From Martinezella lusitana (GTDB lineage Bacteria; Pseudomonadota; Alphaproteobacteria; Rhizobiales; Rhizobiaceae), in the NCBI RefSeq assembly GCF_014207095.1, contig NZ_JACHBG010000025.1, positions 1 to 64,000 of the forward strand: DNA of 64,000 nucleotides, read 5' to 3'. Within the stretch, counting starts at the first letter, position 1. Every line of letters begins with the position of its first letter. The notes beneath the pieces were generated by a model, which made no database searches, had not been told where the DNA came from, and saw nothing but the letters and a program-made list of their open reading frames with translations. Made by a program: the position numbers and the translations under genes. Shown here piece after piece: positions 17,399 through 26,328 of the stretch.

Positions 17399-17828
17399 CG
17401 CCTTCTCCCATATCTGGACGGCCTATTTGTGTCTCATGGGGGACAACCTCGAGCACGCAGGAATGTTCCGAGCTCGAAGTCCTTAGCAGTTACCGGCTGC
17501 GGTCCGATTCCGAGAAAGTGATTTTGCTCCTGATGGGAGTCCGCCGCTGATCCGGTCCATTTTGACGCAATCATTCATCGATAGACCAAGTGATTAGCAA
17601 ACCCTCGTTGCCCGGAATGCCACTCGGCGGATCCCACATTTTGCCAGCATGATCCGCCGCTCATTTGGCGAGTTCCGTCGGGATGCTGACGTTAAAGATC
17701 AAAAGGACGACATGCGGATCTCAAGCGGTTATCGCGCCGAATTGCGTGGAGGAAATATCGTCGACGCTGGCGATTTCGTGTCCGCTGCAAGCTCGCCATA
17801 GTACCATCTGGAAAGCGTTCAGGCTTCA
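17399..17828. other. Intergenic region, no gene seen
   Basis: Between the BON operon and the first leader cassette; no supported frame. It likely holds the minus-strand promoter of the BON operon and, near its right end, the plus-strand promoter of the glycan operon. Confidence 0.35.
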
Positions 17829-18028
17829 TCAGACTAAAGTCCGGCCACAGATAGGACCTAGGTCCTAAGAGATAATCTTTGGTCCTATTGCCATGGATTG
17901 CCCCAACCTTTGCGCCAGTTGTCTGCGGCGATGGAAGCGGCGGGATATCCGGCCGCTAATGCATGCGGAGAAGGTCGATGAACATGAACGACGTCCTTGA
18001 AAGCGGCATCCAAGCCCTGGCACGTACC
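17829..18028 (+). repeat. Leader cassette copy A (200 bp), inverted partner at 27385-27584
   Basis: These 200 bases align without gaps to the reverse complement of 27385-27584, by my count about 170 identities. Shared parts in order: TCAGACTAA, a GACCTAGGTCC palindrome (in this copy AGGACCTAGGTCCT at 17854-17867), AATCTTTGGTCCTA, GCCATGGAT, TTTGCGCCAGTTGT, and two overlapping short frames. The best-conserved part begins at the palindrome. It stands directly before the UDP-xylose synthase gene, reading toward it. Confidence 0.85.
17931..17981 (+). CDS. Candidate 16-residue leader peptide, copy A
   Basis: ATG 17931 reads [16 protein letters not shown] and stops at TGA 17979-17981. The inverted copy encodes a peptide of identical length differing at two residues, and two further codon differences are synonymous (CCG/CCA, GCC/GCT), which hints at selection on the peptide. 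Its stop overlaps the next short frame's ATG. No strong ribosome site is visible upstream. Translation is inferred, not shown. Confidence 0.35.
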   Translation: MEAAGYPAANACGEGR

Positions 18029-18070
18029 GATACCCGGGGCCGTAACATCACGCCTTTGGCTGCGAGATAA
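17978..18070 (+). CDS. Candidate 30-residue leader peptide, copy A
   Basis: ATG 17978 follows GGAGAAGG by three to four bases and overlaps the preceding short frame as ATGA. It begins [16 protein letters not shown] and ends six bases before the UDP-xylose synthase ATG, a spacing that suits translational coupling. The inverted copy encodes MTMNGVLESGIPAMAR at the matching place. The first 16 codons are conserved and the remainder diverges. Confidence 0.4.
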   Translation: MNMNDVLESGIQALARTDTRGRNITPLAAR

Positions 18071-18075
18071 TCGGC

Positions 18076-19050
18076 ATGCAGCAAACAAAGCGAATTCTGG
18101 TCACCGGTGGCGCTGGTTTTCTCGGTTCCTTCCTATGCGAAAGGCTTTTGCGGGAGAAACACGAGGTTATCTGTGTCGACAATTTCTTCACAGGACGTAG
18201 GAGCAACATTTCCCATCTGCTCGACAACAGGTCCTTCGAAATTATTCGCCACGACATCACCTTTCCCCTCTATGTCGAGGTCGATGAGATCTACAATCTG
18301 GCTTGTCCGGCAAGCCCTGTTCACTACCAGTTCGACCCGGTACAGACGACTAAAACCAGCGTCCACGGTGCGATCAACATGCTGGGGCTCGCCAAGCGGG
18401 TTGGCGCCAAGATCCTGCAAGCCTCCACCTCCGAGGTCTATGGGGATCCAGAGATCCACCCGCAGCAGGAGAGCTATTTGGGGAGGGTCAACCCTATAGG
18501 ACCGCGCTCCTGCTATGACGAGGGCAAGCGCTGCGCCGAGACCCTGTTCTTCGATTACTGGCGGCAACACAAACTGCAGATCAAGGTGGCGCGCATCTTC
18601 AACACCTATGGCCCAAGGATGCGTCCAGACGATGGCCGCGTCATCTCCAACTTCATCGTGCAGGCGCTGCAGAACAAGCCGATAACAGTTTATGGCAGCG
18701 GCCAGCAGACCCGCTCCTTCTGCTATGTCGATGACCTCATTGACGGACTGATGCGGCTGATGGGGACACAAGACGAAGTCACCGGCCCGATCAACCTCGG
18801 CAATCCGGCGGAGTTTACCATGCTGGAGCTTGCCAATCTCGTCGTGGAGCTGACAGGAAGCCGGTCGGCGACAAAATATCTGCCCCTGCCCGCCGATGAT
18901 CCGCGACAACGCCAGCCGGACATTGCTGTTGCGGCACGCGAGCTCGACTGGACGCCGAAGGTTCAGCTAAGAGCCGGGCTTGGCAAAACGATCGCCTATT
19001 TCGAGGATCTACTGTCCTCTGACCGCTCGCTCGCGATCGCCGCCGAATGA
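18076..19050 (+). CDS. UDP-glucuronate decarboxylase (UDP-xylose synthase)
   Basis: A 324-residue extended short-chain dehydrogenase. It has the NAD-binding GGAGFLGS near the start, [11 protein letters not shown], a TSEVYGDP strand, and the [12 protein letters not shown] catalytic Tyr-Lys motif that is characteristic of UXS enzymes; [10 protein letters not shown] and DGRVISNFI follow. The reaction is oxidation and decarboxylation of UDP-glucuronate to UDP-xylose with internal NAD recycling. It starts six bases after the leader frame and overlaps galE (ATGA), so the two supply nucleotide sugars for the neighbouring glycan genes. Confidence 0.92.
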   Translation: MQQTKRILVTGGAGFLGSFLCERLLREKHEVICVDNFFTGRRSNISHLLDNRSFEIIRHDITFPLYVEVDEIYNLACPASPVHYQFDPVQTTKTSVHGAINMLGLAKRVGAKILQASTSEVYGDPEIHPQQESYLGRVNPIGPRSCYDEGKRCAETLFFDYWRQHKLQIKVARIFNTYGPRMRPDDGRVISNFIVQALQNKPITVYGSGQQTRSFCYVDDLIDGLMRLMGTQDEVTGPINLGNPAEFTMLELANLVVELTGSRSATKYLPLPADDPRQRQPDIAVAARELDWTPKVQLRAGLGKTIAYFEDLLSSDRSLAIAAE

Positions 19051-20021
19051 AGACCGTTTTCGTCACAGGCGGCGCCGGCTATATCGGCTCCCATTGCTGC
19101 AAGGCGTTTGCCAAGGCCGGATGGTCGGTCGTGACCTACGACAATCTGTCACGCGGCTGGCATGACGCTGTAAAATGGGGGCCGCTGGTTGAAGGCGACA
19201 TTGCCGACGCTCGTGCGGTCGCAGCTGCGCTTCGCCAATACAAACCGGATGTGGTCGCCCATTTTGCGGCCTACGCCTATGTCGGCGAATCCGTCGAATT
19301 TCCCGAGCTCTACTATCGCAACAACACATTCGGGACGCTGGTTCTCATCGAGGAAATGCTGAAAGCAGGTGTGAACCGGCTGATCTTTTCAAGCACCTGC
19401 GCATCCTATGGCATTCCCTCCCATACGCCGATCGACGAGACACATCCACAATGGCCGATCAATCCGTATGGATGGTCGAAGTTCATGATCGAGCGGATGG
19501 TGGAGGATTTCTCGCGTGCCCGCGGCCTCAACGCTGTGATGCTTCGATACTTCAACGCGGCGGGCTGCGACCCCGATGGCGAGATCGGTGAGCGCCACGA
19601 GCCCGAAACCCATGTCGTTCCACTCGCCATAGAAGCGGCGATCCGATCGGGACGAAGCTTTACCATCAACGGCACCGACTTCGACACGCGCGACGGCACC
19701 GCCGTGCGCGACTACATCCATGTCAGCGATCTCGCGCAGGCTCATGTCCTTGGTGGGGAGAAGCTGCTGCGGGATGAGGGCGTCCATGTCTACAATCTCG
19801 GGACCGGCAACGGGACGACCGTCAAGGAATTGGTTGATGCCGTCGGCCGCATTTCCGGGCAAGAGCTTGCCGTTGCCTATGGCTCCCGCAGGGCCGGCGA
19901 TCCACCGGCCCTCGTCGCCGCAGCCGGCAAGGCTGAGGCAGAGCTTGGATGGGTACCCCGCCATTCCAGCATCGACAGGATTATCGAGACGGCGCTTGCT
20001 TGGTATCGCAGCCGCATGTGA
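19047..20021 (+). CDS. galE: UDP-glucose 4-epimerase
   Basis: A 324-residue epimerase with GGAGYIGSH at the N-terminus, the [12 protein letters not shown] segment, the SSTCASYG strand, and the NPYGWSK catalytic Tyr-xxx-Lys; [12 protein letters not shown] and [12 protein letters not shown] are typical of GalE/ExoB. It interconverts UDP-glucose and UDP-galactose; acting on the product of the preceding gene it could instead give UDP-arabinose from UDP-xylose (inference). The ATG overlaps the upstream stop. It is convergent with a glycosyltransferase whose stop is only three bases away. Confidence 0.93.
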   Translation: MKTVFVTGGAGYIGSHCCKAFAKAGWSVVTYDNLSRGWHDAVKWGPLVEGDIADARAVAAALRQYKPDVVAHFAAYAYVGESVEFPELYYRNNTFGTLVLIEEMLKAGVNRLIFSSTCASYGIPSHTPIDETHPQWPINPYGWSKFMIERMVEDFSRARGLNAVMLRYFNAAGCDPDGEIGERHEPETHVVPLAIEAAIRSGRSFTINGTDFDTRDGTAVRDYIHVSDLAQAHVLGGEKLLRDEGVHVYNLGTGNGTTVKELVDAVGRISGQELAVAYGSRRAGDPPALVAAAGKAEAELGWVPRHSSIDRIIETALAWYRSRM

Positions 20022-20024
20022 TCC

Positions 20025-21254
20025 TTACCTGCCTGTTACTCTCAGAAATGCATGAAGAGCGGCGCCGACCGCCTCAATCGAGAATTTTTCAGTCACCCGC
20101 CTTCGGGCAGCTGCACCGATCTGTGCTCGAAGGGGCTCATCGGCTCTCAACTCCGCCAAGGCCTGCGCAATGTCTTCCGGTCGTTCTTGCCTCACCATCA
20201 GGCCGCCCGAGGCCTCTCCGTCAGCAAAAATATCCGGCAACCCCTGTGCATCCGAAGCGATGACCGGAAGGCCGCAGGCCATGGCTTCCAGTGGCGCAAC
20301 CGGCATGCCCTCGACACGGGAAGCCGTGACATAGACGTCAGCCGCCGATAGCCAGCGCCGGATCAAAGTCCGGTCCGTCGTATAGCTGGAAAGCCAGTGC
20401 ACATTCGACAGGCCGCTTTCGCGAAGAAGCCCTGCGAACGTCGCGCTGTCCTGGCCTGATCCAATGATCACCAGCTGGGTAGAGGGATCGTCGGAGAAGC
20501 GCGTCCAGGCTCCCAAAAGAACGTCGAGCCCCTTGCGGCGGATATCGATGCGCCCGTGATTGACGACAATGAAGCAATCCTGCGGCAGACCGAGATTTGC
20601 TCGCGCCTCGCCGCGATCTATCGCTTGCCATTCCCGCGTATTCAGCGGATTAGGAATATTCGCAATATCTAACGCAATGAGCGGATAGGCCTTGGCAAGC
20701 CGCTCGCGCTCAGCGGCGGACGCGACGATCAGACCCCGGCATGTGCGAAGCGAAAGCTGTCTGGCGGCGGCCTCGATCCAGGACAGGGTACGATCCCCTC
20801 CCTGAAAGGTAGCATAGAGAGGGAGCTTCAAGCCCCGCGCCAGCCATGCCAGCGCATCGAAACGCGTATATTCATATTCCTGGGCAAGCAGCAGATCGCA
20901 TCTGGAGCGGCAAAGGATCTCACGGAAGGCGGAAAGCGGCGTTTGAGACCAGCGCCTGAGGCTATAGGCGGCAGGAGAATGACCTTGCCTTGGCCGCCTT
21001 GCCGGTGCGATCCAGATTGGCGTGCCTGTGCCAGAATGCTCATAGCATTCGATCTTGTTCACACGCTCGGATGCACAGACGATGATCGGCTTGTGACCCG
21101 CGAAACTCAGCGCCGCCGCATAGCCGAATAGCCAACCTCCCGTCATCCGCCCGACGAAATCCTGAAATTCTAGCCCGATCGGTTCGAGGAATTCCTCGAT
21201 CACATCGCCCCATGGAAATAGGGCGATCACTTTGGACGTCTGGTCAACTGTCAT
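20025..21254 (-). CDS. GT4 family glycosyltransferase
   Basis: A 409-residue GT-B glycosyltransferase. The C-terminal half shows the GT4 donor-site pattern: NHGRIDIRRKGLDVLLGAW and VEGMPVAPLEAMACGLPVIAS with its EX7E-type glutamates. The N-terminal half has no membrane helix, so it should be cytoplasmic or peripherally bound. Its ATG overlaps the methyltransferase stop (21251-21254), placing it last in a six-gene minus-strand operon. It probably adds one sugar to a lipid-linked oligosaccharide; donor and acceptor cannot be told. Confidence 0.88.
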   Translation of the reverse strand: MTVDQTSKVIALFPWGDVIEEFLEPIGLEFQDFVGRMTGGWLFGYAAALSFAGHKPIIVCASERVNKIECYEHSGTGTPIWIAPARRPRQGHSPAAYSLRRWSQTPLSAFREILCRSRCDLLLAQEYEYTRFDALAWLARGLKLPLYATFQGGDRTLSWIEAAARQLSLRTCRGLIVASAAERERLAKAYPLIALDIANIPNPLNTREWQAIDRGEARANLGLPQDCFIVVNHGRIDIRRKGLDVLLGAWTRFSDDPSTQLVIIGSGQDSATFAGLLRESGLSNVHWLSSYTTDRTLIRRWLSAADVYVTASRVEGMPVAPLEAMACGLPVIASDAQGLPDIFADGEASGGLMVRQERPEDIAQALAELRADEPLRAQIGAAARRRVTEKFSIEAVGAALHAFLRVTGR

Positions 21255-21991
21255 TTGCGCCAGGCAAAGGCTGTCTCTGTGCCGCGCGTGGAGGGCCGAT
21301 GCATCAAATAGCCAAGGATGGTCACGGGCGCCGCCAGTGCATAAAGTAGCTTGCGACGACGGCGTCCGATGCGGGAAAAAGAGACGTCGTGGAAGAAAGC
21401 CGTGGCAGCGTTGATGAAGGTGGCGCGCCGTTCCGGCCGCCTATCAAACAACGACGCAAGTTCCGGATCCCGGTATCCCCGCCTGACATGACCCCATTCG
21501 CGCATCAGTTCGCTTTCATGGGGGCAATGGCGTTTCATGACGCTGAAATAAGGGTAATGCCAATTGACCTCCGGGGTGGAGATCAGGACATATCCGCCCG
21601 GCCGAACCACCCGCAGCGCCTCCTGCGCAGCGCGGCGATCGTCTTCAATGTGCTCCAGAACGTCGAACATGGTGACGATATCGAAACTGTCGTCATCCAT
21701 TGGCAGCGAGCAGGCATCACCGCAGATGAAAGTCGATTTGGCCCAGGAGGGCTGACGGTCGGCCAGTTCGGGATCGATATCGAGCGTGACGATATCGGCC
21801 TGCGGATAAAGGATGCTGGCAAGGCCACTGCGACCGCCGCCGATTTCCAGCACCCGACCGGTGCCCCCGGTTTCGAGAGGAGCGACCCGATGGATGGCGC
21901 GCATCTTTTCGCGATAGAACAGACCATCCGTTAAGCCGTTCGGATAGGGGTTTCCGGACAGAAACTGGCCAAGCGCTGCTTTCCTAATCAT
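21251..21991 (-). CDS. Class I SAM-dependent methyltransferase
   Basis: A 246-residue protein with the SAM-binding motif I VLEIGGGRSG, an acidic TLDIDPE strand end, and the FDIVTMFDVLEHIEDD and LRVVRPGGYVLISTPE motifs of the class I fold. Lying inside a glycosyltransferase operon with four-base overlaps on both sides, it most likely methylates a sugar of the growing glycan, for instance giving an O-methyl cap. A C-terminal stretch of about 70 residues after the Rossmann core may bind the acceptor. The exact target is unknown. Confidence 0.88.
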   Translation of the reverse strand: MIRKAALGQFLSGNPYPNGLTDGLFYREKMRAIHRVAPLETGGTGRVLEIGGGRSGLASILYPQADIVTLDIDPELADRQPSWAKSTFICGDACSLPMDDDSFDIVTMFDVLEHIEDDRRAAQEALRVVRPGGYVLISTPEVNWHYPYFSVMKRHCPHESELMREWGHVRRGYRDPELASLFDRRPERRATFINAATAFFHDVSFSRIGRRRRKLLYALAAPVTILGYLMHRPSTRGTETAFAWRK

Positions 21992-23304
21992 CGCATTATT
22001 CCTTTCTCAGCGGTTACCGCAATCCCCATCGGGGGTCGCCGCCTTCTCCAGCCGAAGCGCAAGAGAAACTGCAGGCCGGCAAGCCAGCCCTGTATTTCAG
22101 CTGCCAAAATTCCAAGGCGGCCCGGCGGCCCTTCGAAGAGCGCCTTGACGAAGGCCTTCGCAAAATAGACCGGTAGCTGCTTTCCGATGCGCACGATGTT
22201 TCCGCGATCACCGAATTTGTCATATTGCGTCACAAGGGCTGCAACGTGGCCCTTCATATAGGCCTTGATCTGTCGCCTAAGCCCGGACCAGTCGCGGCGA
22301 TGGTGATGAAAAACAACCGCTCGAGGCTCGTAGAGGCATGCGCCGCCTACCGCCAGCAATCGGTACCAAAGCTCCGAGTCCTCCGAACATCCGGCCGCTC
22401 CCGCGCCGAGTCGTTCATCGAACAGGCCAATCCTCTCGAATACCGAGCGGCGAAAAGCCATGTTGGCACCGGCGCCGATCTTCCAGACATGCGCGCCGCT
22501 CGGCCGCGTTTCCTCAAAGAAGCGCCCGTCGAAGGTGAGCGGCACGAAGGTCGAGCCGAAGCCGCCGATCGTGAATTGAAAGGAGCATTGCGCCGCCGTA
22601 TCGAGGCGCGCCGGCAACACAAGACCCGTAAAGGCCTCGACATCGCGTTCGACAAAGGCACGTGCGATTTCTGAGGTCCAGCCCGGATGAGCTTCGACAT
22701 CGTCATCGGTGAACGCGATAATATCAAAGCGGCTTGTTTGAACGCCGGTGTTTCGTGCACGACTTAAACCGGCATGCGGCTCGTGGACATAGCGAAATTC
22801 CGGGAACTGCCGACAGATTTCCCGGGCGTTTCCCGCTGGAGAATTGTCGACGACGACGACTTCACCGGGAGTGCAGCTCTGTGTCGCAAGGCTGCCCAGG
22901 CATTTGCTCAGAGCCGGACCTCGATCGCGGGTGCAGACGACGACGGAAATGTTCTGCGCCGACGTGGAGGATGGAGCCGCGATCGCGTCGAGCACTTCGA
23001 CCAGGTTTTGCGCCTCGAGCGCCGTCTCCAGCAAGAGCGCCGGCTTTGGCTGCCCTTCATAGGTGGCGCGCAACGGTGCGCCGAGCCCGATGCTGCGCGC
23101 CTGCAGTTGCGCAGCAGCATATTCGGCGGCGAGCTGACGCAGTTGCGAGGTCCCGTAGGGTAGCTCGTCCCCCAGCGAGGCCCGTGCTCCGAGCGGCAGA
23201 TCCCTCCACCAGAAGATCGTCAATGCGGGCCCGCGGTCGGCCTCACTGTCGTTGTCGGCATCGGCCAGATCGATATGTCGGACTTCAAATCGTTCTCTCC
23301 TCAT
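21988..23304 (-). CDS. GT2 glycosyltransferase with extra N-terminal domain
   Basis: A 438-residue protein. Residues from about 115 form a GT-A GT2 domain: ISVVVCTRDRGPALSKCLGSL, VVVDNSPAG, ARNTGVQTS, and AFTDDDVEAHPGW with the DDD metal site; a later EDSELWYRLL gives the catalytic acid region. The first 110 residues form a separate domain not part of GT2, also present in divergent form in the next gene. The C-terminal tail contains an amphipathic or membrane-associated segment. Start and stop overlap both neighbours, so the gene is fully embedded in the operon. Confidence 0.88.
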   Translation of the reverse strand: MRRERFEVRHIDLADADNDSEADRGPALTIFWWRDLPLGARASLGDELPYGTSQLRQLAAEYAAAQLQARSIGLGAPLRATYEGQPKPALLLETALEAQNLVEVLDAIAAPSSTSAQNISVVVCTRDRGPALSKCLGSLATQSCTPGEVVVVDNSPAGNAREICRQFPEFRYVHEPHAGLSRARNTGVQTSRFDIIAFTDDDVEAHPGWTSEIARAFVERDVEAFTGLVLPARLDTAAQCSFQFTIGGFGSTFVPLTFDGRFFEETRPSGAHVWKIGAGANMAFRRSVFERIGLFDERLGAGAAGCSEDSELWYRLLAVGGACLYEPRAVVFHHHRRDWSGLRRQIKAYMKGHVAALVTQYDKFGDRGNIVRIGKQLPVYFAKAFVKALFEGPPGRLGILAAEIQGWLAGLQFLLRFGWRRRRPPMGIAVTAEKGIMR

Positions 23305-24524
23305 GGATTGCGCTCCCGGATCGACCTGATACGGGCGCGCGAGCGGTCATATTCGCCTGCAAGACCATAGATCCCACCCCACAGTTCCGCTATGCTGAAG
23401 CGCAGCTCGTGACCGCGCAGCCGCGTCACAGCACGGGCGAGCGCCTTCAACTGGTCAAAGAACCACCAGCGGACCATGGCGCGATGACGGGCTCGCATCT
23501 CGTCGTCGGTGCGATAGCTCTTCACGAGAAAGGCCATCATGCCGAGGCCCCAAGTCCAGTATTGACGCCTCAGTTGCGGAATGGTTTCGCGATGCTCGTG
23601 ATAAACGGCATATTCCGGCTCATAGATCATCGGACGTCCGGAGCGCAGGACACGGTAGAATATATCAAGATCGCCGCCTCCCGGCAGCGGCGCTCCCGTA
23701 TCGAGCGCCTCGTCGAAACCGCCGAGCTCCAGCAGCAAAGACCGGTCGAAGGCCATGTTGCAGCCGGCGCCGAGAATGCCGGCACCGACGGGATGAAGCG
23801 GATTGTCGAAGCGCGCCTTGTGGAACTCCCTGCGTGCAAAACCGCGGCCAAATCCTCCACGCCTCTCGAAGAAGATCTGCGCCTCGGTGTCCAGACGAAA
23901 CGGCAGCACGAGGCCGGTGAAACCACCAACGCCGGGGTTATCGCGGCAAGCCTTGGCAAGACCGGCAAGCCAGTTGCAGTCGACCACGACGTCGTCGTCG
24001 AGATAAGCAATGATATCGCCCCAGGCCGCATGAAGGGCGGCGTTGCGAGCAAAATCCAACCCGGCCTTCGGTTCGAAAACGTAGCGGATATCCTGAAAAC
24101 TCTCTACGGCTTCGCGCGTGGTCGAATCCACCGAGGCATTGTCAACCACGATGATTTCGACGAACCGGAAGGCAGCTTCTGTCCTTGCCCGGTCGAGCGA
24201 GCGCAGCAGTCGGGAAAGGCGCTGTGCCCGATCCTTGGTACAGATGGCGATGCTGAGGCTTGGCAGCGGCGCGTCCTTGACTGGCGACCGCGCCGTCAGC
24301 TCCTCCTCCATCTTGGCAACGAGGATGCGCTGGGCGAAGCGCTCATCGGCAAGAACTCTCAAATTTTCGACCGTCAGTGTCGATCCGGCCGGCTGCTCGA
24401 TCATTTCGAATGCGATCAACCGGCCTTGCCACCGCGCGATCAGACCAACACCGGTCTGTCCGGCCGCAAGTTCGATCGGCTCCAGAGGCTTCGACAATTC
24501 GATATCAATTAGCTTGTAACTCAT
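23301..24524 (-). CDS. GT2 glycosyltransferase with extra N-terminal domain
   Basis: A 407-residue paralogue of its downstream neighbour. After about 95 residues of N-terminal domain comes the GT2 core: LSIAICTKDRAQRLSRLLRSL, VVDNASVDS, ARNAALHAAWGD, IAYLDDDVVVD, and a GGDLDIFYRVLRSG segment. ATG 24524 fits the MSYKLIDIEL start with GGGAG upstream; it overlaps the end of the ABC exporter gene by 20 bases. A cytosolic or membrane-peripheral sugar transferase is expected. The two paralogues may add successive sugars of the same repeat unit. Confidence 0.88.
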   Translation of the reverse strand: MSYKLIDIELSKPLEPIELAAGQTGVGLIARWQGRLIAFEMIEQPAGSTLTVENLRVLADERFAQRILVAKMEEELTARSPVKDAPLPSLSIAICTKDRAQRLSRLLRSLDRARTEAAFRFVEIIVVDNASVDSTTREAVESFQDIRYVFEPKAGLDFARNAALHAAWGDIIAYLDDDVVVDCNWLAGLAKACRDNPGVGGFTGLVLPFRLDTEAQIFFERRGGFGRGFARREFHKARFDNPLHPVGAGILGAGCNMAFDRSLLLELGGFDEALDTGAPLPGGGDLDIFYRVLRSGRPMIYEPEYAVYHEHRETIPQLRRQYWTWGLGMMAFLVKSYRTDDEMRARHRAMVRWWFFDQLKALARAVTRLRGHELRFSIAELWGGIYGLAGEYDRSRARIRSIRERNP

Positions 24525-26328
24525 GACCCAACTCCCGGCCGTCACGACGACCGTGCTGAAATTCGAGGAGCCTCGAAAAATGTCCCTGCCGTTTGAAGAG
24601 CTCGTCCGGCGAACCGGCCTCGACCACGCGCCCCTTCGTCATCACGATGATCTGATCGGCGGCCAGAACGGTCGATAGTCGGTGAGCAATCACGACGACG
24701 GTGCGGTTATGTGAATACTCGTCGAGTGCCAGCTGAAACGCCTGTTCAGTTTCGGCATCGAGCGCGTTCGTCGCCTCGTCCAGGAGCAGAATATCGGGGT
24801 TTCGAAGGATCGTTCGGGCGAGCGCCACGCGCTGTCTTTGTCCGCCCGACAGGCGCATTCCCTGATCGCCGATCCGCGTCTCGTAGCCATCCGGAAGCAA
24901 CCGGATGAAATCGTCAGCCTTAGCGATTTCGGCCGCCTTGCGGATTTCGGCCGGCCCGGCATCCAGATCGCCGTAGGAGATGTTGGCCGATATCGCGTCA
25001 TTGAAGAGATGAACCTCCTGCGACATCAGCGACAGGCGCTTGCGCCAGCTAGCCAGATCGAACTCGGTAAGCGGTATTCCGTCTGCCACGACCTCCCCGG
25101 ATGTCGGATCCAAGAAGCGAAAGAGCAATGCCATCAGTGTGGATTTACCGGCCCCCGACTCGCCGACGATCGCCGTGGTTTTGCCGGCGGGAATGCTGAA
25201 GGAGACATCCTCCAGTGCGAGCGGCTGGCCGGGTGCATAGCGGAAGGAGACATTGCGCAATTCGACGGTCTGTCTGAAGGCTGGGGCCTGCACATGCCCT
25301 TGCGAAAGAAAGGGCCTCTCCGTTGCACGAAGGAAATCATCGACATCGTCGATACTGCCGGCGAGCCCGTCGAGTGCGATCTTCGATTGCAGAAGTTCGC
25401 GGGTCGGACCCTGAAGACGGTATAGAAGCGACAGAAAGGCTGCCAGCGCTGCGATGCCGAGGCCCACCGATTGAGCGACCAAAACGAGCGCGCCGATCAG
25501 GATCGTAATCGAAATTTCCGAGACAGGCCCCGGTGTCGCCCAAAGCATGTCGAGCTTTAGAAGGCGCCGGCGTACATTGTCTGAGGTCTTGCGGAAGCGG
25601 TTGCGCTCATAGTCTTCCTGGGCAAAGGCACGGATCAATTGCAGCGCGTTGATGCTCTCCCACATTCTCAAACCGAACTGCTTGTTTTCCTCGACGACAG
25701 CCTTGCCGGTCTGGTCTGCGCGACGCGTCGCCAGGCGAATGGCCATGGCCCCGAAGAACAGGAACGTCATCGAGAAGAACGTCAGCCTGACGGAAATCAG
25801 CAGCATCAGCAGCATGAAGACGACGAAGGTGCAGAAGCAGATCATCAAACGATAGGCTAGGCTTAGGGCCTGACTGACCTTCCAGGTGTTGTTGGCGATC
25901 GTCGTGATGATATCGGAGCGCTTGTTGTCCACCCGGTAGTCGATGCATGAGCTGATCGTCTGGTCGAAGACCTTTGCTCTTAGCCGATGTGCGACGAGAC
26001 CATCGATATACCGTGTCACCCAGGTATTGATGAGGTGGACGGCATTCTTGAGGAGGATGCTCGCGCACAGAACCCCCACGAGGAATGCCGTCAAATGGCT
26101 CTGCGGAACAGGTGCGAGAAGGCGGTCGAAGATCCGCTGCCATGCTCCCCCTTGCGCCGCCGCAGCACCGAGGCTTTGAATGAGGGGAATGAAGAGAAAA
26201 AGCCCCGCCCCCTCCAGGACCGCAGCGGCAAGGCCGAGCCCGACGATGGTTAGCCCTGCCCAGGCGGGCGCCTCCGCCAGGCGGAAGAGCCGTTGCAGCT
26301 GCGCGAGGAGGGAATTGCCCGAGCTCAC
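24505..26328 (-). CDS. ABC exporter, half-transporter with fused ATPase
   Basis: A 607-residue transporter: six membrane helices (about residues 20-310) followed by an ATPase with GESGAGKST Walker A, LSGGQRQRVALAR, and ILLLDEAT Walker B. This is the MsbA/PglK-like layout used to flip lipid-linked oligosaccharides. GTG 26328 is chosen as start because it overlaps the upstream stop (GTGA) and GGAGACG precedes it; the open frame itself continues to 26424 within the upstream gene. In this operon it most likely moves the glycan unit across the inner membrane. Confidence 0.9.
   Translation of the reverse strand: MSSGNSLLAQLQRLFRLAEAPAWAGLTIVGLGLAAAVLEGAGLFLFIPLIQSLGAAAAQGGAWQRIFDRLLAPVPQSHLTAFLVGVLCASILLKNAVHLINTWVTRYIDGLVAHRLRAKVFDQTISSCIDYRVDNKRSDIITTIANNTWKVSQALSLAYRLMICFCTFVVFMLLMLLISVRLTFFSMTFLFFGAMAIRLATRRADQTGKAVVEENKQFGLRMWESINALQLIRAFAQEDYERNRFRKTSDNVRRRLLKLDMLWATPGPVSEISITILIGALVLVAQSVGLGIAALAAFLSLLYRLQGPTRELLQSKIALDGLAGSIDDVDDFLRATERPFLSQGHVQAPAFRQTVELRNVSFRYAPGQPLALEDVSFSIPAGKTTAIVGESGAGKSTLMALLFRFLDPTSGEVVADGIPLTEFDLASWRKRLSLMSQEVHLFNDAISANISYGDLDAGPAEIRKAAEIAKADDFIRLLPDGYETRIGDQGMRLSGGQRQRVALARTILRNPDILLLDEATNALDAETEQAFQLALDEYSHNRTVVVIAHRLSTVLAADQIIVMTKGRVVEAGSPDELFKRQGHFSRLLEFQHGRRDGRELGHELQAN

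Noticed and set aside
22734-24512. Plus-strand open frame of 592 codons
   Set aside because: It is antisense to two glycosyltransferase genes with clear GT2 motifs and has Arg/Ala-rich shadow composition; long antisense frames are usual in GC-rich DNA.
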